A DNA stretch of 53,794 nucleotides from a bacterium (GTDB taxonomy: Bacteria > Thermodesulfobiota > Thermodesulfobiia > Thermodesulfobiales > Thermodesulfobiaceae). The translations under genes and the position numbers were made by a program. Shown piece after piece: positions 1 to 9,864 of the stretch (position 1 is its first letter; every line of letters starts with the position of its first letter). The notes beneath the pieces were generated by a model that was not told where the DNA came from, ran no database searches, and was given only the letters and a program-made list of their open reading frames with translations. The DNA lies in NCBI GenBank assembly GCA_021783475.1, contig JAJXTU010000003.1:1-53794 (forward strand), in the 5' to 3' direction.

Positions 1-198
1 GCTAAAACTTGTATTGTTGTAGGTTCAAGCCTAAGCGTTTATCCAGCTGCAGCTATCCCAGAAACTGCATTAAAGTTCAATGAAAAGTTAATCATAATTA
101 ACAAAACGCGAACTCATTTAGATGGGTTCGCTGATGCAGTATTTAACGAAGGCTCAAGCTTAGCCCTTGATGAAATTTATAAAAAACTAACGTCTTAA
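1..198 (+). CDS. Sir2-family NAD-dependent deacetylase, C-terminal fragment (5' truncated by window)
   Basis: Frame 1 reads AKTCIVVGSSLSVYPAAAIPETALKFNEKLIIINKTRTHLD...KKLTS*; VVGSSLSVYPAA is typical of the Sir2 C-terminal half. Confidence 0.8.
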   Translation, partial: AKTCIVVGSSLSVYPAAAIPETALKFNEKLIIINKTRTHLDGFADAVFNEGSSLALDEIYKKLTS

Positions 199-207
199 GA
201 ACAAAAT

Positions 208-242
208 AATCGCCTTTAGATAATCTCAATCTAAAGGCGATT
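208..242. terminator. Bidirectional Rho-independent terminator between convergent sir2 and pstS
   Basis: Perfect 13-bp inverted repeat AATCGCCTTTAGA / TCTAAAGGCGATT with 9-nt loop between convergent genes. Confidence 0.8.
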
Positions 243-261
243 AATATATTGCAATTAAAAT

Positions 262-1344
262 TTACTTTGTAAGGATTGGCTTCCCTTCCCACGTAATCGA
301 TTCTAAGTTCTTCATATCGTTTGCAACAGCTTCCTGAGGAAGCTTTACATAGCCTAATGCTTCACTATACTTTTGTCCATCGGTTATTATCCACTTTACA
401 AGATCGAGAACTGCTTTTGCTTTTGCTATATCGTTGCCCTTATAATTCATCTCTTTGTGCAGGAGTATAAATGTGAATCCAGTTATAGGATAGCCGGCAG
501 GGTTCGATGTATCGAGCACAAGGGCTCTCATATCAGAGGGCAGCTGCACTCCTTCGAATGCCTTTTGGGTGCTTTCAAGAGTTGGAGCGATAACATTTCC
601 AGATTTATTCTTCACCTTTGCAGTTGTAATATGGTTTTGTATAGCGTATGTTAGCTCTACATATCCTATTGAATATGGGTTTTGTTTAATAATAGCAGTA
701 ACTCCCTCGCTGCCCTTCCCACCAAGGCCTACGGGCCACTTAACTGAGGTTCCAGCTCCAGAAGTACTCTTCCAATCAGGGCTCATAAGAGAAAGATAGT
801 TTGTAAATATGAATGTCGTTCCAGAGCCATCAGATCTGTGAGCTACCGTTATGGGTTTGTCTGGAAAGTTTACTCCAGGATTTAGCTTTTCAAGATATGG
901 ATCATTCCAATTCTTGATCTTCCCAAGATATATATCCGCTATAGCCTTGCCGTCCAAAATAAGATCTTTGACCCCAGGTATATTGTAGGCCATAACCACA
1001 GCACCTGCAGCATCCGCAATAGTGACCACTCCACCTGGCACCGTCTGCATCTCTTTTTCTGACATATACGCATCGCTTGCCGAAAAGTCTGTAGTACCGT
1101 CCTTAAGAGCGTTTATCCCACCGCCAGAACCTATTGATTGATAGTTTACTTCTACGCCCTTAACATTCTTATAATCCTCAAACATCTTTGAAAATAGAGG
1201 GTAAACAAAGGTAGAGCCAGCGCCAGTAAGCTGTTTTACCTGAGAAGCTGACTGAGGAGCATTTGAGCCAGAGCATCCTGACACATAAAAAACTGCAGCC
1301 ACAAGCAAAAAGACGCCTAATAAAGAAAGCAAAATTCTTTTCAT
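262..1344 (-). CDS. pstS: Phosphate ABC transporter substrate-binding lipoprotein PstS
   Basis: Lipobox LLVAAVFYVSGCSG; LTGAGSTFVYPLFSKM, SGSGGGINAL, AHRSDGSGTTFIFTNYLS motifs of PstS. Confidence 0.95.
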   Translation of the reverse strand: MKRILLSLLGVFLLVAAVFYVSGCSGSNAPQSASQVKQLTGAGSTFVYPLFSKMFEDYKNVKGVEVNYQSIGSGGGINALKDGTTDFSASDAYMSEKEMQTVPGGVVTIADAAGAVVMAYNIPGVKDLILDGKAIADIYLGKIKNWNDPYLEKLNPGVNFPDKPITVAHRSDGSGTTFIFTNYLSLMSPDWKSTSGAGTSVKWPVGLGGKGSEGVTAIIKQNPYSIGYVELTYAIQNHITTAKVKNKSGNVIAPTLESTQKAFEGVQLPSDMRALVLDTSNPAGYPITGFTFILLHKEMNYKGNDIAKAKAVLDLVKWIITDGQKYSEALGYVKLPQEAVANDMKNLESITWEGKPILTK

Positions 1345-1377
1345 AAATAACCTCCTAATAAATTTTGTACCTGAACC

Positions 1378-1431
1378 AATATACAGTCAAAATGTTAATA
1401 AGATGTTAATTTTGAGTTAAATTATAGTTAA
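1378..1431 (-). promoter_or_regulatory. Candidate Pho box: four TTAAC direct repeats at 11-bp period upstream of pstS, followed by -10-like TATATT
   Basis: Plus-strand GTTAA at 1394, 1405, 1416 and 1427; spacing exactly 11 bp; -10-like TATATT (minus strand) at 1383-1378. Confidence 0.7.
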
Positions 1432-1611
1432 TTGTCTGAGAATTTTTTAGTAAGGCAAAACACTCTAAATAAAAATTAGAAATTAACATATCATCATATA
1501 AAATGATATTCCTACTCGATTTGAAGTTCAATATATAAAAATTTTATTTATTCTTTTTACGCTTAACATTGTAAAGATCAATTAATTTAGCAAATTTCCC
1601 AAATTTTATTA

Positions 1612-2409
1612 TCATAAACTAGGCTTTTCAACTACATAAAGAATACTCGTTTCTGAAAGACCTAATTTATTAAATACCTTACTACCAAAATAATTAATAT
1701 CTAACTCTTTAAAGTAAAATCCAGCTTTTTTAATACTAGAAATAAAACCGCTATGAGAATAAAGTCTTACGTGATCGTTTTGTCCAAATAACCTCCATCT
1801 TTCAGCCTCACTAGTAATATTAAGATCTTCTATATTTTTTTCTATGCTCCTGTGTATAGGTGCAAGCAAAATGCCAAACGATCCCGGTTTAGTAATCCTA
1901 TACAATTCTTTTATTGCACCAATATCATTTGGGACATGTTCGAGAACATGTGAGCATATAAAAAAATCAGACAATGAATCATCAAATGGAAGACTTGTTA
2001 TATCCACTTTATAATCAACGTTATTCATCATCAGATCGGCTGTTTTGTAGTTTAAAAAAAGCTTTCTTAACTTTAATGATAAAGATTTCTCGGGAGCAAA
2101 ATGAATAATATTACTATCTTTAAAAATAGTCGTTCCTAAGCTTTGTTCTATAAAATAAGCAATTATTCTTTCTCTGTCAGAAGAGCCACAGTAGGGACAG
2201 GAGTAGGATTCAATAGCTAACATTTCTGCATCCAAATAATATCTATAACCAAAGTTTTCCCAATTTTCAATATAGTATTTTGGTAACGGTAGAAACTTAT
2301 TAACGATCGATTCACATATTGGGCAGTAATATAGTATTTTACTAGAATATTTACTTTGTATAATCTTTTTAAAGGTAGAAACGTTAATTTTATTAATCAT
2401 AAAGCGCAT
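1612..2409 (-). CDS. Class I SAM-dependent methyltransferase with N-terminal zinc-finger-like Cys motifs
   Basis: CPICESIV and CPYCGSSDRER; downstream FFICSHVLEHVPNDIGAIKELYRITKPGSFGILLAPIH. Confidence 0.85.
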   Translation of the reverse strand: MRFMINKINVSTFKKIIQSKYSSKILYYCPICESIVNKFLPLPKYYIENWENFGYRYYLDAEMLAIESYSCPYCGSSDRERIIAYFIEQSLGTTIFKDSNIIHFAPEKSLSLKLRKLFLNYKTADLMMNNVDYKVDITSLPFDDSLSDFFICSHVLEHVPNDIGAIKELYRITKPGSFGILLAPIHRSIEKNIEDLNITSEAERWRLFGQNDHVRLYSHSGFISSIKKAGFYFKELDINYFGSKVFNKLGLSETSILYVVEKPSL

Positions 2410-2535
2410 TCTCCCTTAAATAATTTTTCATTTTGCTTGCAATATCTTTGTCAAATACTCTTTTAACATTAGATAGATCTAAACCACAATAAGCCGAATT
2501 TATTACTACAAAAAATAGGAAATAGTAAATTAATA

Positions 2536-3381
2536 TTAACGAAATTTTTTCCGAATCAAATCAGAACATGACATATACATTTGTTTTAAAAGTATCTCAT
2601 TAATTTCACTATCAAATTTATCTTTAAGCAAATTTAAAAAAATTATCAATTTCCTTTTTTTGTAAGACTCACTTTTAACAGACCATACACCACCATCATG
2701 TATCCTATATACAGCCATAGTTTCATTTAAAAACTTAATTTTACCATATTGTGCATTAATCAAATGAATTGCGTAATCGGTAAATGGCATTTGAGAGTTT
2801 AGGAACCAATATGGTAATTCTTCATATGATTTTCTAAAAACACAAGAGCATGTGTGAATATAATTACATTCAGCAAGGTCTTTAATGGTCGTGTTCTCTT
2901 TTTGATTTAAATTTGAAATTTTTTTCTCTCCGCTACTTTCATATAGCTCTATAACGCTATGAAAACAAATAGAAAAATCAGGGTTATTTTCTAAAAAATC
3001 AACTTGTTTTTGAAGCTTGTTTTCATCAACCCAAAAATCATCGCCTTCACAAATAGCTACATACTTACCTTTAACCTGTGATATCACTAACGGAAGTGGT
3101 TTGATGCCTTTTTTAAAACCATTTTCTGTCTCATAAATTGGTTTTAAAATATTAGGAAAATTTTCTTCATAATTTCTTATAATTTCTGCGGTTTTATCAG
3201 TTGATGCATCGTCCCTTATGATAACTTCAAAAGGAAATTCAGTTACTTGTGCTAAAAAGCTATCAATTGCCTGCGATATATATTTTTCATGATTATAGGT
3301 TGTGCAGCAAATACTAACAACAGGTTTTTTTAAATTACCCTTCCAATTTTTTAATATTTCATTTTCTTTTTTGCTTATCAT
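2536..3381 (-). CDS. Family 2 glycosyltransferase
   Basis: VSICCTTYNHEKYISQAIDSFLAQ...IIRDDASTDKTAEI...EGDDFW. Confidence 0.9.
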   Translation of the reverse strand: MISKKENEILKNWKGNLKKPVVSICCTTYNHEKYISQAIDSFLAQVTEFPFEVIIRDDASTDKTAEIIRNYEENFPNILKPIYETENGFKKGIKPLPLVISQVKGKYVAICEGDDFWVDENKLQKQVDFLENNPDFSICFHSVIELYESSGEKKISNLNQKENTTIKDLAECNYIHTCSCVFRKSYEELPYWFLNSQMPFTDYAIHLINAQYGKIKFLNETMAVYRIHDGGVWSVKSESYKKRKLIIFLNLLKDKFDSEINEILLKQMYMSCSDLIRKKFR

Positions 3382-3573
3382 CTTCCACCCTTAATATTTT
3401 TTGATCAATTGTAGTTTATTCTCAATAAACAATTACTTGAGTACTTTTTCTTTAAATATTCATTTTTAATATTTCTTACAATATACTGGATTTTCAAAAA
3501 AAATAAAAACAATTCTAAAATTTATCTTGATTTCGAGAAATAGTTTGTTCTAAATAGATAAAAATTAATTCCT

Positions 3574-4566
3574 TTAAAAAAATCTTTTATACGCACGTAA
3601 TATGTCAATATCTTTAACACTTTTTCGTGTTATTTCAAACTTTTCTTCAAAATCATATCCTTTTCTTATATCATACCCTTGAAGCATTAATTTTTGCTTT
3701 AATTCGTCAAAAAATATTTTGGGATTTTGACAAAAATCTTCATAATTTACTATTATTTTCTTGTGTTCAACTACATTTGCTATACCTGATTCGACAGCTT
3801 TATTAATATAGTAAATTTGACCTGCTACTTGTTCATAGGGATTGAGCTCTCTAAGTTTATTGTATTCAGGTATTTTAAATGAGTACCATTCCTTAATATT
3901 CCCATATTGTCTTTCTCTTGCGTTTAACAAAGATTCTATATTTGTAATAGGGTTTCTCTTTGTGTAAACAAATAAAGCTTTTTCAAAAATTATATCTAAA
4001 AAGTCAATATTATAGTTTAAAATCATAGACTTTAAAACAAAGGGTTTTTGAAATACTTTAACAATACCTGCAAATTCAGATTTAAGTAAATTAATATCAA
4101 CTTTCTTAAATAATTCCTCTGAGGGTAAATAGTCTATATCCTTAAAAGGCAAAAATCTTCTCCAAAAATACCAAAATTCATTTGGAGCGAGTGCACCTTT
4201 AGTTTTGCCATTTTCACTATAAAAGTCAATTTTATAACTAAAATCTTTAATTTCACTTCTAAAATCATATCTTTCATCAGTAAGCATCAATTGTATTTTA
4301 CTACCAATAATTGGTGCCCTATAGAATCGCGACATTAGATTTGTAGGATATGCAAATCCAAAGCTTCCCAACCATTGTGTCATCAACGTTGTTCCGCTTC
4401 TCGGTGAACCCATTATAAATATCAAAGGAAATTTTGGATCTTTGTCATTTAATAATCTTTTTTCAGCATACCACAAATCATTATTAACTTCTTTAAGAAA
4501 TTCTTCTAAAAGCATATTTCTTTTGAAATTTTTAACTCTCAAATTATATTCAGAAATTTTTTTCAT
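3574..4566 (-). CDS. PAPS-dependent sulfotransferase family protein
   Basis: FPLIFIMGSPRSGTTLMTQWL matches the 5'-phosphosulfate-binding loop of sulfotransferases; FVYTKRNPITNIESLL resembles the 3'-phosphate-binding motif. Confidence 0.85.
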   Translation of the reverse strand: MKKISEYNLRVKNFKRNMLLEEFLKEVNNDLWYAEKRLLNDKDPKFPLIFIMGSPRSGTTLMTQWLGSFGFAYPTNLMSRFYRAPIIGSKIQLMLTDERYDFRSEIKDFSYKIDFYSENGKTKGALAPNEFWYFWRRFLPFKDIDYLPSEELFKKVDINLLKSEFAGIVKVFQKPFVLKSMILNYNIDFLDIIFEKALFVYTKRNPITNIESLLNARERQYGNIKEWYSFKIPEYNKLRELNPYEQVAGQIYYINKAVESGIANVVEHKKIIVNYEDFCQNPKIFFDELKQKLMLQGYDIRKGYDFEEKFEITRKSVKDIDILRAYKRFF

Positions 4567-4655
4567 TTTTTACACCTTATTCTAATAGCTATATTTTTTA
4601 GCTTCTATTGCCTCAAGCCATTAGCCAAAATAAAAGCTATAAAACATTCGTTCTG

Positions 4656-5351
4656 CTATAATAGCTCATACATATTTAACATCCTTTTAATTTGTTCTTT
4701 ATTATTAAACATCATTATATCAATTATAGACAGATATGGTACAAATTTATTATTAAACTGTTTGTATGAAATTATTTCTGGCCTTAAAAAAAACAAATCA
4801 ATACCATTGTCCTTAAAAATCTTTTTATCGTATAGTTCTTTTCCACCAATTGAATTTATATAAACATGTGATCCAACAATTTTACATATATCTATTATTT
4901 TATCTTGTCCCCTTAAGTTGATATCTTTATCAATTTCACTAGAAAATATAAAACTAGCATTTATATCTAAAAACTCGCATATTTTTCTGATAGAATAAAA
5001 TATATATTTAGATAATTTCTTTTCATTATATCTTAATATATCTTCTATTATGGGGAAAAATTCATCAAAAAATAAGGTTTTTTTGTAATTGAAAAATATC
5101 GTTTTTAAGATTTTTTCATTATTATCTCCAATCTCTATTTCATTTATTAATTTATTTGAACTAGCGCCTTTAAGTTCTAAAGTAAACCTTTGTGGTTGGT
5201 TATTATTCCTTGATATAAAATAATTTCTATTTATAAACCCTTGTTTTATAAAATTAACATCATCATAGATTACGAAAGTATCAACAGCATTGATTAATTG
5301 CCAATAACCAATATATGGAAATAAATATGGTTGCATAATTGCTACTTTCAT
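4656..5351 (-). CDS. WbqC-like family protein
   Basis: N-terminus MKVAIMQPYLFPYIGYWQLINAVDTFVIYDDVNFIKQGFINRN is characteristic of WbqC-like proteins. Confidence 0.9.
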   Translation of the reverse strand: MKVAIMQPYLFPYIGYWQLINAVDTFVIYDDVNFIKQGFINRNYFISRNNNQPQRFTLELKGASSNKLINEIEIGDNNEKILKTIFFNYKKTLFFDEFFPIIEDILRYNEKKLSKYIFYSIRKICEFLDINASFIFSSEIDKDINLRGQDKIIDICKIVGSHVYINSIGGKELYDKKIFKDNGIDLFFLRPEIISYKQFNNKFVPYLSIIDIMMFNNKEQIKRMLNMYELL

Positions 5352-6436
5352 AAATTATTCCTCAATAACTCGATAATTTGATATTGTACACACTCGCTCA
5401 ACTCTGAAAATATAGGCAAACACAATATTCTTTTACTTATATCTCTTGAAATTTGACATTCCTGTTTTGGCTCAATATAACTCAAAGTATCAAGCGATGG
5501 GTAAAAATACCTTCTTGGAAAAATATTTTGTTCATTTAGAGCTTTTTTTACTTTTAGTAGTTGTGTTTCGTCTTTAAATAATACCGGAAAGTATGCATAA
5601 TTATAAGCGGTGTTAGGCGTCAACTTCTGAAATTCCACGTAACCTTTAAGCTCTTTTTTGTATAATTCCCATATGTTTTTAGTATTTTTGATAATAACGT
5701 CTATATCGTCAAGCATACAAAGGCCCATAGCTGCCTCAAATTCGTTCATTTTTGCATTTATTCCAAGTTCTGGAATGTGTTCTTCGTCTTGTATGCCAAA
5801 GTTAATTAGATATCTTGCCTTTTGAACCAATTTTTCATCATTTATTACTAATGCCCCTCCTTCTATAGTATGAAAAATTTTAGTAGCATGGAAACTTAAA
5901 ACAGAAATATCTCCAAATTCTAATATAGTCTTTCCATTGTATTTTACCCCAAAAATGTGCGCAGCATCATAAATTACCTTAAGATTATATTCTCTCGAAA
6001 TACTCTCAATTTCCTCTACTTTACATGGATTTCCAAAGACATGCACAGGAACAATAGCTGTAGCATTTTTAGTAATATATTTTTTAATATTTTGAGGATC
6101 TATATTAAAATCTTTTGGATTTATATCAGCAAAAATAGGCAATATTCCGTTGGTTACTAATGAACTTGTTGTGGCAACAAAACTAAAAGGTGTTGTAATT
6201 GCAAAACCTTTTATGCCCAAGGTTCTGTATGCAATTTCCAAAGCAGCTGTTCCACTTGATGTGAGAACAACATTTTTTACTCCCAAGAATTCACAGAGTC
6301 TCTGCTCTAATGTCTTAACTAAAATCCCATAGTTTGTTATCCGATTGCTCTCATAAATCTTATCAATATATTGCATATATTTTTCTTTATTTGGAAGATA
6401 AGTTTTTGTAACATATACTGGATTAGGCAGTCTCAT
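5348..6436 (-). CDS. DegT/DnrJ/EryC1/StrS family PLP aminotransferase
   Basis: NVVLTSSGTAALEIAYRTLGI, VYDAAHIFGVKYNG, SFHATKIFHTIEGGALV motifs. Confidence 0.93.
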   Translation of the reverse strand: MRLPNPVYVTKTYLPNKEKYMQYIDKIYESNRITNYGILVKTLEQRLCEFLGVKNVVLTSSGTAALEIAYRTLGIKGFAITTPFSFVATTSSLVTNGILPIFADINPKDFNIDPQNIKKYITKNATAIVPVHVFGNPCKVEEIESISREYNLKVIYDAAHIFGVKYNGKTILEFGDISVLSFHATKIFHTIEGGALVINDEKLVQKARYLINFGIQDEEHIPELGINAKMNEFEAAMGLCMLDDIDVIIKNTKNIWELYKKELKGYVEFQKLTPNTAYNYAYFPVLFKDETQLLKVKKALNEQNIFPRRYFYPSLDTLSYIEPKQECQISRDISKRILCLPIFSELSECVQYQIIELLRNNL

Positions 6437-6729
6437 TTAAGCCTCCAAATTAGTCTATTTTAATTCTTAAACACGCTACATTTTTCAAGTCTAATAGATA
6501 AAATATATCTTTTCTTCTTAAGAAAGATTTAGCATGGCAAGAACATTGACTTATTAAATATAGCAATAAATATTACTAATTTAATAATAAGTAAATAGGC
6601 AAAGTATTAAGGATTTAGAAGATAGCTCTTAGTTAAATTTTTCTCATAATACCATAAACTTGGCACTTTTTTATACTAATTTTTCTTTTATTAAAATCTA
6701 AGTAATTTTTATTTAAAAAGCTATATTGT

Positions 6730-7959
6730 TTATTTTATTGCTTCATAAACCTTTAAGTAGTTATAGGCTTCCTGTTCAACTGTGGGAATAACAACGTTTT
6801 TTTTAATATTTTCTTTTATTTCATTCAAAATCTCTGGATTATCAATTATTAATTTAATTTTATCGCCTAAACTTTTATAATCACCTGTATCAAAAGTAAA
6901 ACCATTGAAACCATCTTGTATCTTCTCAGCCATACCACCTAAGTTTGATACGATTGCTGGAACATTGCTAGCCAATGCCTCATGTAAAACTAAAGGATAA
7001 TTTTCATACCAAATTGATGGCACAATAATTACATCTAAAGAATTAAAAACATCTCCAATATTTTCTTCTTTGAAAACACCGCAAAATTCTATTCTATTAT
7101 CGCCATTTGCAATATCTTTAAGTCTGTTAACATATCTTTCTTCCCCAGAACCATAGATTTTTAGCTTAATAAATTCATTTTTAATCTTAGTAAAAGCATC
7201 CAGTATAATATGCACACCCTTATGCGAGTTTAAAGAACCAGCGTAACAAAATATTATATTTTTATCATTTTTTCTATAAATTTTATTGTTCGTTTTTATA
7301 TTATCATATCTTAATCCATGATTTATTACATTAACTTCCAACTTTGGGAATTCATTTTTAAACATATTTGCAAGAAATTTTGAAGGAGAAAAGATCCCTT
7401 TTGCATTAGCCAGCATAAATTCAACTTTTTCTAACCTGTCTTTTATATAAGTTTCTTGAAATTCAGTGCATAGTTTATTACATTGAATGCCCTTTTGAGG
7501 TCCTGTACACAAATCACCATTAGAAGCTTTTAAAATAACCTTAGGACACATTAACCAAAAATCAGTTAGTGTTAATATATAAGGTATTTTCAATTTGGCA
7601 GCGCTTGTTACAAATTCATGAACCCTCATAGGATGTCCAATATGTATAATATCTGGTTTTTCAATTTCAATAATCTTTTCTGAAAACCTAATCATATCTT
7701 TATTGCTAAGACCAAAATGTAAATCGAGTGGTGGTTTTTGTAACCTAAATGCTAAAACTGGAATACCTTTATATGTAAATTGCTTAAATAAAAAATCTTT
7801 GGAGATTTTATCATAAAAAGCATCTTTATAAAAGCTATAAGTTATAACTTTAACATTGTTGCCAAATTTTTGCATCATTGATGCCATGTTGTAAATGAAT
7901 TTTTCTGTACCAGTATAACATTCTGGATAAAATTGATGAACAAGATAAAGAATTTTCAT
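6730..7959 (-). CDS. Family 4 glycosyltransferase
   Basis: MKILYLVHQFYPECYTGTEKFIYNMA; FCYAGSLNSHKGVHIILDAF; VPSIWYENYPLVLHEALASNVPAIVSNLGGMAE. Confidence 0.93.
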   Translation of the reverse strand: MKILYLVHQFYPECYTGTEKFIYNMASMMQKFGNNVKVITYSFYKDAFYDKISKDFLFKQFTYKGIPVLAFRLQKPPLDLHFGLSNKDMIRFSEKIIEIEKPDIIHIGHPMRVHEFVTSAAKLKIPYILTLTDFWLMCPKVILKASNGDLCTGPQKGIQCNKLCTEFQETYIKDRLEKVEFMLANAKGIFSPSKFLANMFKNEFPKLEVNVINHGLRYDNIKTNNKIYRKNDKNIIFCYAGSLNSHKGVHIILDAFTKIKNEFIKLKIYGSGEERYVNRLKDIANGDNRIEFCGVFKEENIGDVFNSLDVIIVPSIWYENYPLVLHEALASNVPAIVSNLGGMAEKIQDGFNGFTFDTGDYKSLGDKIKLIIDNPEILNEIKENIKKNVVIPTVEQEAYNYLKVYEAIK

Positions 7960-7962
7960 AAC

Positions 7963-9213
7963 CTACACTCCTCTTTTAAGCTCCTCATGAATTCTATAGA
8001 GATCGATATTTTCTTTGTGGAAATTATTTATATAGCAATAGGCCAAATAATTTCCACATAATAATGCATATTGTTTATATAAACAAATTTTTAAATCTTC
8101 AATCAAAACAACATCAATAATTTCGTAAATATTGTTTAAATATTTAAATGTACTATTAAGAAATGCTAGTAATGAATTAATTAAAAATCCATAGTACGAA
8201 ACACTTAATTGCTTATATTTTTCATTGTAAAGTTCTTGAAGAAAAAATTTAAATTTTCCATCAACATATTGATTCTCATCAAAATCTATTGTTTCAGGAT
8301 AAGTAAAATTTAGTATTTGTTTGTATTCACCTTTAATACAAGACTCAATAAGATCAATAGTTACAGGGAGATCTATTAATGAAATTTTCTGGACAATATT
8401 ATTAATAAATTTATATGTAAAAATCATATCTAGAACAAGCTCATTAAAATTTATATGTGGTATAGGGAAGTCATTAAATATTTCTTTTAAAAATAAGCTG
8501 TCAACATAGCCTCTTTTTAAAAAATAGTATGCAGACCTGTTATGGGAGTGGATAATTCTTGTAGAACTCAATAAAGCAATTTTATTCCCATCTTTTATTA
8601 ACCTAATCCCAAAGTCCAAATCCTCTGCATAACTGTATCTGTATTTATAATTCATAAATACATCTTTCGAGACAAAACAAGCTATATTTGATAGCTGTCC
8701 ATTTTGTCTCAATGTATTGTAATTAAAAATTTTGGGTAATTTTGCTATTTTATCTTTATTATTTATTCCAAAAAAATTACAATGGTCCCAGGACACTACT
8801 CTATAAAACAAGTCAGCATCTTCTCTAGGAATTTCAGCGCAAGATATAGCAACAACGTCATTGTTTTTTAAAAAAACCATTAGATTATGTAGAAATTTTT
8901 CATTAGAAGGCAAGGCATCTTGAACAGTAAAAAATAAAAAGTTTCCTGAAGAATTTTCAGCACCAATATTCCTTGCATACGAGTGTGTAAAATCCTCTGG
9001 CAAAATATTGATAATTTTAGCATTATACTCTTTTGCTATATTAACCGTACTATCTGTACTGCCAGAATCTACAACAACTAGTTCAATACTTCTAAAACCT
9101 TTTTGACCCCTCAAGGTTTTAAGTAAAAACTCAAACTCTTTGCCAGCATTTTTTGTAGGTATAACAACTGAAATATCTATTTTATTATTTTGTAACAACT
9201 CATCTTCCTTCAA
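7963..9213 (-). CDS. Family 2 glycosyltransferase (rhamnosyltransferase-like)
   Basis: ISVVIPTKNAGKEFEFLLKTLRGQKGFRSIELVVVDSGSTDSTVNIAKEY; SYARNIGAENSSGNFLFFTVQDALP. Confidence 0.92.
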   Translation of the reverse strand: MKEDELLQNNKIDISVVIPTKNAGKEFEFLLKTLRGQKGFRSIELVVVDSGSTDSTVNIAKEYNAKIINILPEDFTHSYARNIGAENSSGNFLFFTVQDALPSNEKFLHNLMVFLKNNDVVAISCAEIPREDADLFYRVVSWDHCNFFGINNKDKIAKLPKIFNYNTLRQNGQLSNIACFVSKDVFMNYKYRYSYAEDLDFGIRLIKDGNKIALLSSTRIIHSHNRSAYYFLKRGYVDSLFLKEIFNDFPIPHINFNELVLDMIFTYKFINNIVQKISLIDLPVTIDLIESCIKGEYKQILNFTYPETIDFDENQYVDGKFKFFLQELYNEKYKQLSVSYYGFLINSLLAFLNSTFKYLNNIYEIIDVVLIEDLKICLYKQYALLCGNYLAYCYINNFHKENIDLYRIHEELKRGV

Positions 9214-9864
9214 AGGCGTTAGAAAAATTTGAGGTATTTACATACTCCCACCTAACATTTTTTGATAACAATTTAATTTTTATTTTATATAAGTTTACTT
9301 TTTCAATGTTTAATTTGTTCATCGCATATTTTTTTCCTTATTTTTTGTCAGTCGTGTCAAAAAATGGATTTTATAAAGCAAGTTATTCAAAAACTCATTT
9401 GGGTCATGCATTTTTAGAGAAGCGTTAAATTTAGATAAAGCAAAAACATATTGAACTATTACAATATTAAAATCAAATTTTGATATCTCGTTGTGTTTAA
9501 GATATGGAGTCACTTTATTTGCCGCAATAACATATTTCTTTTTTACTCCACATATAAAAAGTCAGTTTTCTTGCACACTTCCAAAACACAATAGTCAATC
9601 TCCTAACCAAATTTTGTTCTAAATTATAGCAAATATATAAATATTTACAATTGAGGAATCTATTCTATAGAGAGTAAATATTTTATAATTTTTCCACATA
9701 GATTTGGTAAAGAAAATGAACGGTTTCATGTAAACAAATTTTTAATAAATCTACAGTATTATAATTTAATTAAATTAAAAATCATTTTATAGTATGGCTT
9801 GCACACAAGCAACTTCATCTTTGCCTTGAAAAGCAAAAAGCTATTTTTGTTTTCAAAACAAGCA

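Noticed and set aside
2410-2535. Open minus-strand stretch ...YYFLFFVVINSAYCGLDLSNVKRVFDKDIASKMKNYLRENALYD* between GT2 and methyltransferase
   Set aside because: No standard start codon and short; may be a decayed C-terminus of an older gene but not demonstrable from sequence alone.
9319-9513. 64-aa GTG-start ORF in the long AT-rich gap 9214-9864
   Set aside because: No recognisable family, weak initiation context; could be a gene remnant but cannot be supported.
9825-9857. AT-rich bulged hairpin TTGAAAAGCAAAAA...TTTTTGTTTTCAA downstream of the response regulator
   Set aside because: Possible terminator but very AT-rich with a bulge and no clear U-tract; too weak to call.
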